A DNA stretch of 54,064 nt from an uncultured Clostridia bacterium (GTDB lineage Bacteria; Bacillota; Clostridia; Oscillospirales; Ruminococcaceae). A model generated the notes under the pieces. That model did no database searches. It was not told the origin of the DNA and saw only the letters and a program-made list of their open reading frames with translations. Made by a program: the position numbers and the translations under genes. Shown piece by piece: positions 23,045 through 32,645 of the stretch. Every line of letters starts with the position of its first letter. Within the stretch, counting starts at the first letter, position 1. Location of the stretch: positions 1 through 54,064 of the forward strand of contig CAMNNQ010000178.1 of NCBI GenBank assembly GCA_946545645.1, read 5' to 3'.

Positions 23045-23956
23045 ATGAGCAAGAAATTTTTGGCAGCACTTCTTAGTTTAGCCATGTGCTTCTCGCTGGC
23101 AGCCTGCGGCAGCAGTGATGACGACGAGGAGTCCAGCAGCAAGAAATCCACCAAAAAGAAATCAAGCGTAACAACTGTCGTTGACGACGTTGACGACGAT
23201 GACGATTCTTCCAAGAGTAAAAAGAAGAAGACTACCGCCGAAACAGAAGAACCAGATGATGAGACCGAGACAGAGACCGAGAAAGTGACCGAGAAGGAAA
23301 CTGAGACAGAAAAGGTCACCGAAAAGCAGCTTGATCCCGATAATGAGACCAGGACAGAAAAGCAGACCGAGCCTGAGCCCGATGAATCCAAGCCCGAGCC
23401 CGTCGCTCCTTCCGGCACTACACGCCACGACGGAACAGGCTATTATTTCTATATCAGCAGCGATTGGCTTGATTTCGATAAACAGAAGGATGAGATCATG
23501 TCTTCCATGAGCGACATCGCAAAACAGAAATTCGGTGTCGATACCGACAACAACAGCCAGATGGAGACCTGCTTCTATTATAACGACGGCGACCTTGACG
23601 ACGGCAGCACAAACTTCAATATCCTCAAGCCGCAGCATAACGCCGCATACAAGCAGCTCTCAATGGATCAGTTCGCTCCGCTCTTTGAGAAAGCTCTCAA
23701 TACACAGGCCGAAGGCATCGAAGGCTATAGCTTCGTTTCCAACGGCATTAAGAAAATAGGCAATAACAAGTTCCTGGAGATCGTCGCAAACTATGAGATG
23801 GACGAAGTCCTGGACGGAAACGTTAAAGCCAAGCAGTTTTTCGCTCTTCACGGCGAATATATGTATACCATTTCCTTCTCCTGCCCTGCAAAGGATTTCG
23901 ATTCTATGCAGCCGGAGATAGATAAGATAATGGAAACCCTAACTTTTACAGATTAA
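23045..23956 (+). CDS. Lipoprotein with charged linker, first of a pair (303 aa)
   Basis: The signal peptide ends in a lipobox, S-L-A-A-C (Cys21), so the mature protein is anchored to the outer face of the membrane. Residues about 22-120 are a low-complexity linker of D, E, S, K and T (DDDDSSKSKKKK, then repeated T-E-K/E-T-E). Residues about 125-303 form a globular domain starting T-G-Y-Y-F-Y-I-S-S-D-W-L-D-F, like the PsbP/DUF1795 fold of many clostridial lipoproteins. The second lipoprotein has the same layout and ends in the same V-T-F-T, so they are paralogues. It lies 24 nt after ilvB, inside the ilv operon. The role is unknown. Confidence 0.85.
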   Translation: MSKKFLAALLSLAMCFSLAACGSSDDDEESSSKKSTKKKSSVTTVVDDVDDDDDSSKSKKKKTTAETEEPDDETETETEKVTEKETETEKVTEKQLDPDNETRTEKQTEPEPDESKPEPVAPSGTTRHDGTGYYFYISSDWLDFDKQKDEIMSSMSDIAKQKFGVDTDNNSQMETCFYYNDGDLDDGSTNFNILKPQHNAAYKQLSMDQFAPLFEKALNTQAEGIEGYSFVSNGIKKIGNNKFLEIVANYEMDEVLDGNVKAKQFFALHGEYMYTISFSCPAKDFDSMQPEIDKIMETLTFTD

Positions 23957-23974
23957 AAAATGGAGGAACCCACA

Positions 23975-24841
23975 ATGAACATCAGCAAAAAGATCATCGC
24001 AGCACTTCTGAGCTCTATGCTCGCACTTTCTATGGCCGCTTGCGGCGACAGCAAGGACAGTGACGAGTCCAGCAGCAAGAAGTCAACAGACAAGAAAACA
24101 TCCGTGACCACAGTGTCTGCCGACGAAGAGGATGATACCAAGACCAAGGCCGAGACAGAGGCTCCCGCCGACACTGAGGCTCCTGAAGAGACCGAAGCTC
24201 CCGAAGAAACAGAGGCTCCTGAAGAGACCGAAGCTCCCGAAGAGACAGAGGCTCCCGAAGAGACCGAAGCTCCTGAAGAGACAGAAGCTCCCGCCGATAC
24301 CAAGGCTGAGCCCGCTCCTTCCGGCGACGGCAATTCCGTAAGCGGCAAGGGCTATACCATGACTGTTCCCGAGAAGTGGCTCGAACTGAAGGACTATAAG
24401 GCAGCTCTGCAGGATGCAGGTAAGTCCGCTATCATTCTCCAGCCTTTCGGTTCGGAATTCTGCTTCTATTACGGCGAAGACCTTGAGATCGGTGACGGCA
24501 TCAGCTACTTCTTCACAACCAAGCCCTCGACAATGTCTGCATACAAGGATCACAGCATCACAGAAGATACCTTCAAGAATGCTCTTGATCCCGTTATCAC
24601 ACGCTCCTTCAATACCGGCAAGCTCGACGGCTCCAGCACTGTAAAGGTCGGCGGTGTAGATGCTCTGAAATATGAGGGCACTACCAAGAACAACAATGTT
24701 GAGTACAAGACCGTTATGTATGTAATGATCAGCGGCTCTACTCTCTATCAGTTCGTTGCTAATTCACCTTCAAGCGATTATGCTTCTCTTTCCGGCGAAT
24801 TTGACGCTTTCCTTAATTCTGTAACATTTACGGAGGAATAA
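23975..24841 (+). CDS. Lipoprotein with (TEAPEE)n linker, second of a pair (288 aa)
   Basis: The signal peptide has lipobox S-M-A-A-C (Cys22). A polar linker contains six copies of T-E-A-P-E-E between two T-E-A-P-A-D units (24155-24298), then A-E-P-A-P-S-G-D. The domain from about residue 120 starts G-Y-T-M-T-V-P-E-K-W-L-E-L, a PsbP/DUF1795-like beginning, and ends A-F-L-N-S-V-T-F-T-E-E. ATG 23975 has GGAGGA upstream. It is 18 nt after the first lipoprotein and 2 nt before ilvN, so it is firmly in the ilv operon. A binding or surface role is likely; a link to amino-acid synthesis is not evident. Confidence 0.85.
   Translation: MNISKKIIAALLSSMLALSMAACGDSKDSDESSSKKSTDKKTSVTTVSADEEDDTKTKAETEAPADTEAPEETEAPEETEAPEETEAPEETEAPEETEAPEETEAPADTKAEPAPSGDGNSVSGKGYTMTVPEKWLELKDYKAALQDAGKSAIILQPFGSEFCFYYGEDLEIGDGISYFFTTKPSTMSAYKDHSITEDTFKNALDPVITRSFNTGKLDGSSTVKVGGVDALKYEGTTKNNNVEYKTVMYVMISGSTLYQFVANSPSSDYASLSGEFDAFLNSVTFTEE
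24155..24298 (+). repeat. 18-nt tandem repeat coding T-E-A-P-E-E
   Basis: Eight in-frame 18-nt units with synonymous differences (GAG/GAA, CCT/CCC, ACA/ACC). The repeat number is likely to vary between strains and would change the linker length. Confidence 0.85.
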
Positions 24842-24843
24842 TT

Positions 24844-25341
24844 ATGAAGCACACGATTTCTGTACTCGTCGAGAACCATAGCGGTGTCCTCTCGCGTATC
24901 ACCGGCCTCTTCTCAAGGCGCGGCTTCAATATCGAGAGCCTTGCCGTCGGCCCGACCCATGACCCGGAGATCTCGCGCATAACTATCATCGCGGACGGCG
25001 ACGAGCATACCGTCGAGCAGATCGAAAAGCAGCTAAATAAGCTCATTGAGGTCATCAAGGTAAGGACACTCAAGAAGGACGAGTGCTTCGCCAGAGAGCT
25101 TATGATGGTCAAGCTCAACTGCCCCGCAGAAAAGCGCAGCGAGATCATGACTATCGCCGAGATGACAGAAGCTAAGATCGTCGATGTTACTCTGACGACA
25201 GTTACCCTGGAGATCTGTGCGAGATACAATAAACTCGAAAGATTTACAGAGATCGTTGCTCCCTACGGTATCATCGAGCTGGTAAGAACGGGCACGATAG
25301 CTATACAGAAGGGCTCCGAGACGATGATGCTCAAAAAATGA
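24844..25341 (+). CDS. ilvN: Acetolactate synthase, small (regulatory) subunit
   Basis: The 165-residue protein has an N-terminal ACT domain (K-H-T-I-S-V-L-V-E-N-H-S-G-V-L-S-R-I-T-G-L-F-S-R-R-G-F-N-I) and the C-terminal ALS_ss_C domain ending Y-G-I-I-E-L-V-R-T-G. This is the form (IlvH/IlvN) that confers valine feedback inhibition on the large subunit. It begins 2 nt after the second lipoprotein gene; its ribosome site (GGAGG) lies within that gene's 3' end. Confidence 0.95.
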   Translation: MKHTISVLVENHSGVLSRITGLFSRRGFNIESLAVGPTHDPEISRITIIADGDEHTVEQIEKQLNKLIEVIKVRTLKKDECFARELMMVKLNCPAEKRSEIMTIAEMTEAKIVDVTLTTVTLEICARYNKLERFTEIVAPYGIIELVRTGTIAIQKGSETMMLKK

Positions 25342-25373
25342 GCACAGCTCATTACTGTGTTTGACCGCTTTAA

Positions 25374-26429
<1,056 letters not shown>

Positions 26430-26450
26430 TCCATACATTTACAGATCCTT

Positions 26451-26484
26451 CGGACCGATGCTTTGCATCGGTCCGCTTTTTTGT
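26451..26484 (+). terminator. Terminator of the ilv operon
   Basis: CGGACCGATG (26451-26460), loop CTTTG, CATCGGTCCG (26466-26475), then a T-run: perfect 10-bp stem. Confidence 0.92.
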
Positions 26485-26502
26485 ACTCTTAAATAAAAAG
26501 GG

Positions 26503-26531
26503 TTGAAAATAAACAGCCTTGGTGGTATAAT
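26503..26531 (+). promoter_or_regulatory. recG-sbcDC promoter
   Basis: TTGAAA (26503-26508), 17-bp spacer, extended TGG-TATAAT (TATAAT 26526-26531). Confidence 0.82.
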
Positions 26532-26602
26532 AGATATAAGAATATGCACTCGCCCATACAGGGCGGCAGGTGCATACCGGCTTACAGGAAAGGAGGCCTC
26601 GT

Positions 26603-28648
26603 ATGATACCGGCTCTCGAAAAACCGATAACATATTTCAAGGGTGTCGGCCCCAAACGTGCCGAGATCTACGCCAAGCTGGGCATCGAGACCGGCTACGA
26701 CCTTCTCTGCCATTTCCCGAGAGACTATATCGACCTCTCGGATCAGGTCGATATCCTTAACGCTCCGGATAACGAGCTCTGCGCTGTCAGAGCAAGACTG
26801 GCGCGGAAGCTCTCGCCCTCTTTTGCCAGAAGAGGAATGACTATCTATAAGGCGGTCCTGACAGACGATACTGCCGATCTGACCCTCATCATCTATAATA
26901 ACGAGTATCTTTTCAAAAGCCTGATCGAAAAGAAGGAATATATCCTCTACGGCAGGCTGAACGGCAGCTTTATGCGCAGGGAGATCAGCTCTCCGCTCAT
27001 CATTCCGGCCGACAGCCGGGATCTTATCCGCCCGATCTACCGCCTTACCGACGGCCTGTCGCAGAATATCATACAGACAAATATCCATACCGTCCTGGAC
27101 AGCATTGGCAGCGAGATCTATGAGCCGCTGCCAAGGGATGTGATGCGGGAGAATTCCCTCTGCGCTCTCAGCTATGCCCTTGAGAATATCCATTTCCCGA
27201 GAGATGCACATTCTTTGCAGGTCGCCAAAAGGCGCCTGGTCTTCGATGAGCTTATGACCCTTCGCCTGGGGATGACCCTGCTGCGGGAAAAAAGCCGGAC
27301 AGCTACCGGCTGCAAGATGAGCAGCACGGATATCTCGGATTATTTCTCCGCCCTGCCCTTTGAGCTGACAGGCTGCCAGAGAAGAGCGATCGAGGATTGC
27401 TGCCGGGATATGTGCCGGAGCTGGCCGATGAACAGGCTCGTACAAGGCGATGTCGGCTCGGGCAAGACGGCTGTCGCTGCGGGAGCCGCTTACTTCGCTT
27501 TCAAGAACGGCTATCAGGCCGCACTTATGGCTCCGACAGAAATACTTGCCTCCCAGCATTACGAGACACTGTCGCGCTTTCTGGAGCCTTTGGGTGTCAG
27601 TGTCGCGCTGCTGACAGGCTCTCTGACTCCGAAAAACAAAGCAGCTCTCAAAGAACGTATCAAGGCAGGGGAGTGCAGCGTTGTCGTCGGGACTCATGCT
27701 CTGGTGCAGCATACAACGGAATTCAGCCGCCTTGGTCTGGTAATAACCGACGAGCAGCACCGCTTCGGAGTAGACCAGCGAGATACTCTTGCCTCGAAGG
27801 GCGAGAACCCACACAAGCTGGTCATGTCTGCGACCCCGATACCGAGGACTCTGGCGATGATGATCTACGGAGACCTTGATCTCTCGGTGCTTGATGAGCT
27901 CCCCAAGGGCAGGCAGAAGATAGAGACCTATGCCGTTACAGGAAAGCTCCGGGAGCGAGCCTTCGGCTTTGTCCGGGATCGCCTTGACGAGGGAAGACAG
28001 GGATATATCGTCTGCCCGATGATAGAGGAGAACGAGCAGGAGCTGCAAAGCGTCAAGGAATATGCCGAGGCTCTCAGAAAGGGCGCTTTCAGCAACTACC
28101 GTGTCGGGCTGCTGCACGGAAAACTGCCGGCAGCGGAGAAGGAAAGCGTCATGCACAGCTTCAAGGAGCATGAGCTGGATCTGCTTGTCTCAACTACTGT
28201 TGTCGAGGTGGGAGTCGATGTGCCCAACTCGGTGATAATGCTGGTAGAGAACGCCGACCGCTTCGGCCTCTCGCAGCTCCATCAGCTCAGAGGGCGTGTC
28301 GGGAGAGGGCAGTATAAGAGCTACTGCATACTCCTGACTGATAATGTAACAGAAGAGAGCGCAGCAAGGCTGAAGATAATGACTAAGATCGCAGACGGCT
28401 TCAGGATCTCGGAGGAGGATCTGAAGCTCCGCGGCCCCGGAGATTTCTTTGGCAGCAGACAGCATGGCCTGCCTAAGCTGAGGATCGCAGATATGTCTTC
28501 CGACACAGAGCTGCTGCGGCTGGCGCAGCAGGCGGCGGACAGGATAACATCCGCCGACCCGACACTTTCGCTCCCGGAGCACGCCGGGCTGCGGGAGCTG
28601 GCGGAGATGCTTTTCAGATCGGACAAAAAAGGAGAGGAAAGCAAATGA
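26603..28648 (+). CDS. recG: RecG, ATP-dependent DNA helicase
   Basis: RecG reverses stalled replication forks and branch-migrates junctions. It has 681 residues: wedge (OB) domain in the first 150 (Y-F-K-G-V-G-P-K-R-A), Walker A G-D-V-G-S-G-K-T-A-V-A, DEQH box (T-D-E-Q-H-R-F-G-V), motif III S-A-T-P-I-P-R-T-L-A, and motif VI H-Q-L-R-G-R-V-G-R-G. ATG 26603 follows AAAGGAGG. The stop overlaps sbcD in ATGA, so recG, sbcD and sbcC form a coupled repair operon. Confidence 0.96.
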   Translation: MIPALEKPITYFKGVGPKRAEIYAKLGIETGYDLLCHFPRDYIDLSDQVDILNAPDNELCAVRARLARKLSPSFARRGMTIYKAVLTDDTADLTLIIYNNEYLFKSLIEKKEYILYGRLNGSFMRREISSPLIIPADSRDLIRPIYRLTDGLSQNIIQTNIHTVLDSIGSEIYEPLPRDVMRENSLCALSYALENIHFPRDAHSLQVAKRRLVFDELMTLRLGMTLLREKSRTATGCKMSSTDISDYFSALPFELTGCQRRAIEDCCRDMCRSWPMNRLVQGDVGSGKTAVAAGAAYFAFKNGYQAALMAPTEILASQHYETLSRFLEPLGVSVALLTGSLTPKNKAALKERIKAGECSVVVGTHALVQHTTEFSRLGLVITDEQHRFGVDQRDTLASKGENPHKLVMSATPIPRTLAMMIYGDLDLSVLDELPKGRQKIETYAVTGKLRERAFGFVRDRLDEGRQGYIVCPMIEENEQELQSVKEYAEALRKGAFSNYRVGLLHGKLPAAEKESVMHSFKEHELDLLVSTTVVEVGVDVPNSVIMLVENADRFGLSQLHQLRGRVGRGQYKSYCILLTDNVTEESAARLKIMTKIADGFRISEEDLKLRGPGDFFGSRQHGLPKLRIADMSSDTELLRLAQQAADRITSADPTLSLPEHAGLRELAEMLFRSDKKGEESK

Positions 28649-29784
28649 AATTCATCCATCTTTCGGATCTTCACCTCGGCAAGAGGCTCAATGAATTCTC
28701 TTTGCTGGAGGATCAGCACTATATCCTGCTGCAAATATTACAGACCGTCGGGAATGAAAAACCCGACGCTGTCTTTATCTCCGGAGATATCTACGACAAA
28801 TCTGTCCCCTCTGCGGAAGCAGTGGAGCTGTTCGATGATTTCCTCGTAAGGCTGGCTAAGCTCTGCCCGCAGATCTTCGTCATCAGCGGCAACCACGATT
28901 CTCCGGAGCGCCTTGCCTTCGGCGGAAGAGTCATGGATCTCAGCGGAGTCCATTTCTCGCCGGTGTATGCCGGTGAGCTCAGAGCCTATCCTGTCAGCGA
29001 TGAGTTCGGGGAGGTCAGAGTCTATCTGCTGCCCTTTGTCAAGCCCGCAAGCGTAAGGCATTTTTTCCCGGATGAAGATATACAGAGCTATACCGATGCT
29101 GTCAGATGCGCTCTTTCCGTGATAGAGCATGAGCCCGGCAGCCGCAGTGTCCTGCTGACACACCAGTTCGTTACAGGCGCAGAGAGATCGGAATCTGAGG
29201 AGATAAGTGTCGGCGGCTCGGATAATGTGGATTCGTCTGTTTTTGAGGGCTTTGATTACGTCGCTCTCGGACATATCCACAGAGCTCAGAACATAGGCTC
29301 GGAGCGTATCCGCTACTGCGGGACCCCTCTGAAATATTCCTTCTCGGAATCGAAGAACGAAAAGAGTATCACAGTCGGTATCCTCGGGAAAGACGGCGAA
29401 CTCACTGTCTCGACTGTCCCGCTGGTGCCGATGCGGGATCTTGTTGAGCTGAGAGGCAGCTACGAGGAGCTGACCGCCAGGAGCTTTTACGACGGCTCCG
29501 GCCTCAGAAAGGATTATCTTCGCATAACACTTACCGACGAGGACGAGATCCCGGATGCCGCTGCAAAGCTAAGGCTAATTTATGAGAACATCATGAGGCT
29601 GGAATACGACAACACAAAAACAAGACATAACGCAGAGCTGACAGCTCTTGAAAAGGTGGAAGAGAGATCTCCCATGGAGCTGTTCTCGGATTTTTATGAG
29701 CAGCTCAACGGAGTCTCGCTGACAGACGAGCAGACAGATTACCTGACAGGGCTCATCGAGAAAGTATGGGGAGGGCAGAAATGA
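28645..29784 (+). CDS. sbcD: SbcD, exonuclease subunit D
   Basis: This Mre11-like metallophosphoesterase nuclease processes DNA ends and hairpins with SbcC. It has 379 residues with phosphoesterase motifs D-L-H-L-G-K-R, S-G-D-I-Y-D, S-G-N-H-D-S-P-E-R, and H-Q-F-V-T-G with G-H-I-H-R-A. The C-terminal capping domain is present. It is coupled on both sides by ATGA overlaps. Confidence 0.96.
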   Translation: MKFIHLSDLHLGKRLNEFSLLEDQHYILLQILQTVGNEKPDAVFISGDIYDKSVPSAEAVELFDDFLVRLAKLCPQIFVISGNHDSPERLAFGGRVMDLSGVHFSPVYAGELRAYPVSDEFGEVRVYLLPFVKPASVRHFFPDEDIQSYTDAVRCALSVIEHEPGSRSVLLTHQFVTGAERSESEEISVGGSDNVDSSVFEGFDYVALGHIHRAQNIGSERIRYCGTPLKYSFSESKNEKSITVGILGKDGELTVSTVPLVPMRDLVELRGSYEELTARSFYDGSGLRKDYLRITLTDEDEIPDAAAKLRLIYENIMRLEYDNTKTRHNAELTALEKVEERSPMELFSDFYEQLNGVSLTDEQTDYLTGLIEKVWGGQK

Positions 29785-32552
29785 GACCGCTGAAGCTATC
29801 AATGACCGCCTTCGGGCCGTATGTCAATGAAACTGTCATCGACTTTGAAAAGCTGGGAGACAGAGGCATCTATCTTATAACAGGCGACACCGGAGCCGGC
29901 AAGACGACTATCTTTGACGCTATCTGTTATGCTCTCTTCGGAGAGGCCAGCGGCAGCGTCAGAAACGAAGCTATGCTGAGATCAAAATGCGCCGGAGCCG
30001 GGAATAGATCGGGGGTAACTCTGACCTTTGAATACGGCGGGAAGGTCTGCACAGTAGAGCGCTATGCAGAATATACCGTAAAGAACGGAGCCGAGGTCAA
30101 GAAAGGGAATACTGTAAGCCTTGAACGTGCGGGCTTCCAGCCCGTTACCAAGCTGAAGGAGGTCAACGAGGCGGTAAAGAACATCCTCGGCCTCGATTCG
30201 ACCCAGTTCAGGCAGATAGCTATGATCGCTCAGGGGGATTTCATGAAGCTCCTGACCGCAGATACCAACGGCAGGATGGCTATCCTTCAGGGGGTGTTCC
30301 ATACCGACCTTTACGGAGAGTTCCAGAAGAAGCTGGGCGACGAAGCCATAGCCGTAAGGGGAGAATGTTCTGCTTTATCGGCCAGCATAAAGCAGTATGT
30401 CAGCGAGATCGCCTGCGACGGGAACGATCCGTTATCTCTCAGGGCTCAGAAGGCCGCAGCAGGTGAGCTCCCGGCGGAAGAAGTCAGAGAGCTGCTGGAT
30501 GATCTGACAGGGAAGGACAAAACTCTAGTTGAAAAGGATAAGGCTCTCCTGGAGGAGCTCGACAAGCAGATCAAGACCTCGACAGAGATCATAGCCAAGG
30601 CAGAAGAGCAGCTCAAGACCCGGCGTATGCTTGCGGAAAACACCGCAAAGCTGAAAGAGCAGGAGCCCAGAGCCGAAGAGAGCAAAAAAGCCCTGGAAGC
30701 CGCAAGGTCGAAGCAGTCGGAATCGGAGAAGCTGCTGAAACGCATAACCGAGCTGGCATCGCTGATCCCGGAATATGCAAAGCTGAAAAAGACGCGCTCC
30801 GATGCGGCAAAGACCTCAGAGCAGTATAAGGCAAAGCTGGCCCTTATCGAGTCCGGGAAAGAAAAGCTGGAATCCGGCAGCAGGGAGCTTATGAAACTGC
30901 GGGAGGAGCAGAAGTCTCTTGAAAGCGCTGCCGCCGAAAAGGTCAGAGCCGAAGCCGAAAAAGCTGTTATCGACAGTGACGAGGCCTTGATCCGGGAGCT
31001 TACCGAAGGAGTCGCAGAGCTGCGGAAGCTCAAAGATCAGTCGGGAGCTGCCGAAAAGCTGTATCTGGAAAAGAGAAGGGAATACGACAAGCAGCAGCAG
31101 GAGTATATCACCAAGCGTCGCGCTTTCTATGACGATCAGGCAGGAGTCTTAGCCGAGGAACTGAGACAGAAGCGCCTTGAAGGGCCGGTTCGCTGCCCTG
31201 TCTGCGGAGCGCCGGATTCCACCGATTACGCCGCCCGAGACCCTATGGCTCCCACCAAGCAGCAGCTCGATGCCCTGGAGACCGGGCTGAAGGCCGCCGA
31301 GGACGCTGAAAAACTCGCAAGCAGCAACTGCGGTGCTGCGAAAACGCGGTTCAGCACAAAAAGAGAGACTCTCCTGAAAACTGCCTCGGAAAAGCTGGGA
31401 TGTACTGCTCCCGGGGAAATACACGGTGCTATCGACGCCAAGCGCAGCGAGATCAACTCCCGCAGGAGCGCAAATGCAGAGCAGCTCAGTCTCGCAGAGC
31501 AGAGGCTTGCCAGAAAGCAGAAGCTGGATAAAGAGCTCCCGGAAAAAGAGAACAGCCTGAGCCGCCTGCAAAAAGATATAAGCAGCGGCGAGTCCGAGGC
31601 TTCCTCCCTTGCGGCGACAGCAGCCGGGTTTGCAAAGCAGGCTGAAGAGCTGGCTGCAAAGCTGCCTTATCCCACCGAGGAGAAGATACTTGCGGAGAAG
31701 CTGGAGCTGGAGCAGCAGAGATCAGAGATCGAGACCGCCGTCAAAAAGAAGCAGCAGGAATACGATGAGCTCTCAAAGGCTGTTGCCGCGCTGAAAGCCT
31801 CTGTTGAGACGATGACAGAGCAGCTCCGGGATAAGCAGGAGACAGATATCGAAGCGGAGAGGGCGAGCTATCAGCAGCTCAAGGAGCGGAGAGAAGCCTT
31901 GCTTTCCGAGCAGAATGAGGCTTCTCACAGGCTGAACGTCAATCTTTCGATAATCAGGAATGTCGCGGAGCAGTCGCATAAGCTGGAGGATGCCGAAAAG
32001 AGGCGCGGGATGATAGAGCAGCTTGCAGACACAGCGCTCGGCAAGCTGACCGGCAAGGCGAAGATCAAATTCGAGACATTTATCATGATGACTTATTTCG
32101 ACAGGGTCATACGCAGGGCGAATATCCGTCTGATGAAAATGACAAACGGGCGCTATGAGCTGATACGCCGGCGCGAAGAGCAGAGCCGTCAGGGTCAGAC
32201 AGGTCTGGAGCTGGATGTCATCGACCATTGGAGCAGCAGCCAGCGAAATGCGGGCTCGCTTTCCGGCGGAGAGAAATTCAAGGCTTCGCTGTCCCTGGCG
32301 CTGGGGCTTTCGGACGAGGTGCAGTCCTCGGCGGGAGGCATAAGGCTCGATACGATGTTCGTCGATGAGGGCTTCGGTTCGCTGGATCCCGAGTCGCTGC
32401 AGCAGGCTATCGGAGCTCTGCTGTCTCTTTCGCAGAGCAATAAGCTGGTGGGAGTTATATCGCACGTCGCTGAGCTCAAGGAGAAGATCGATGCTCAGAT
32501 CGTCGTTACCAGAGACCGGGACGGAGTCAGCAAGGCAGAGGTCAGATACTGA
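29781..32552 (+). CDS. sbcC: SbcC, exonuclease subunit C (SMC-like ATPase)
   Basis: This is the Rad50-like partner of SbcD, of 923 residues. Walker A is G-D-T-G-A-G-K-T-T near residue 37. Two long coiled coils flank a zinc hook, C472-P-V-C475-G. The ABC signature L-S-G-G-E-K-F-K-A-S-L-S and Walker B M-F-V-D-E-G-F-G-S-L-D follow near the C-terminus. ATG 29781 overlaps sbcD's stop. An earlier in-frame start would add five residues. A terminator follows. Confidence 0.96.
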   Translation: MRPLKLSMTAFGPYVNETVIDFEKLGDRGIYLITGDTGAGKTTIFDAICYALFGEASGSVRNEAMLRSKCAGAGNRSGVTLTFEYGGKVCTVERYAEYTVKNGAEVKKGNTVSLERAGFQPVTKLKEVNEAVKNILGLDSTQFRQIAMIAQGDFMKLLTADTNGRMAILQGVFHTDLYGEFQKKLGDEAIAVRGECSALSASIKQYVSEIACDGNDPLSLRAQKAAAGELPAEEVRELLDDLTGKDKTLVEKDKALLEELDKQIKTSTEIIAKAEEQLKTRRMLAENTAKLKEQEPRAEESKKALEAARSKQSESEKLLKRITELASLIPEYAKLKKTRSDAAKTSEQYKAKLALIESGKEKLESGSRELMKLREEQKSLESAAAEKVRAEAEKAVIDSDEALIRELTEGVAELRKLKDQSGAAEKLYLEKRREYDKQQQEYITKRRAFYDDQAGVLAEELRQKRLEGPVRCPVCGAPDSTDYAARDPMAPTKQQLDALETGLKAAEDAEKLASSNCGAAKTRFSTKRETLLKTASEKLGCTAPGEIHGAIDAKRSEINSRRSANAEQLSLAEQRLARKQKLDKELPEKENSLSRLQKDISSGESEASSLAATAAGFAKQAEELAAKLPYPTEEKILAEKLELEQQRSEIETAVKKKQQEYDELSKAVAALKASVETMTEQLRDKQETDIEAERASYQQLKERREALLSEQNEASHRLNVNLSIIRNVAEQSHKLEDAEKRRGMIEQLADTALGKLTGKAKIKFETFIMMTYFDRVIRRANIRLMKMTNGRYELIRRREEQSRQGQTGLELDVIDHWSSSQRNAGSLSGGEKFKASLSLALGLSDEVQSSAGGIRLDTMFVDEGFGSLDPESLQQAIGALLSLSQSNKLVGVISHVAELKEKIDAQIVVTRDRDGVSKAEVRY

Positions 32553-32557
32553 ACAGA

Positions 32558-32592
32558 AAACGGGTATTCCCCGGCAGGGGGAATACCCGTTT
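32558..32592. terminator. Terminator after sbcC
   Basis: AAACGGGTATTCCCC (32558-32572) and GGGGAATACCCGTTT (32578-32592): perfect 15-bp stem. It resembles the hairpin at 15654-15693 in both sequence and position (end of an operon), and may work in both directions. Confidence 0.85.
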
Positions 32593-32645
32593 ATTTACAT
32601 AAAGCAAAGTATATACTTGGCAGCAGTCTGTCTGACTGTGTAAGC

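Noticed and set aside
24155-24298. Possible CRISPR array or other DNA repeat array
   Set aside because: The 18-nt units are contiguous, in frame, differ at synonymous positions and have no spacers; it is a coding repeat.
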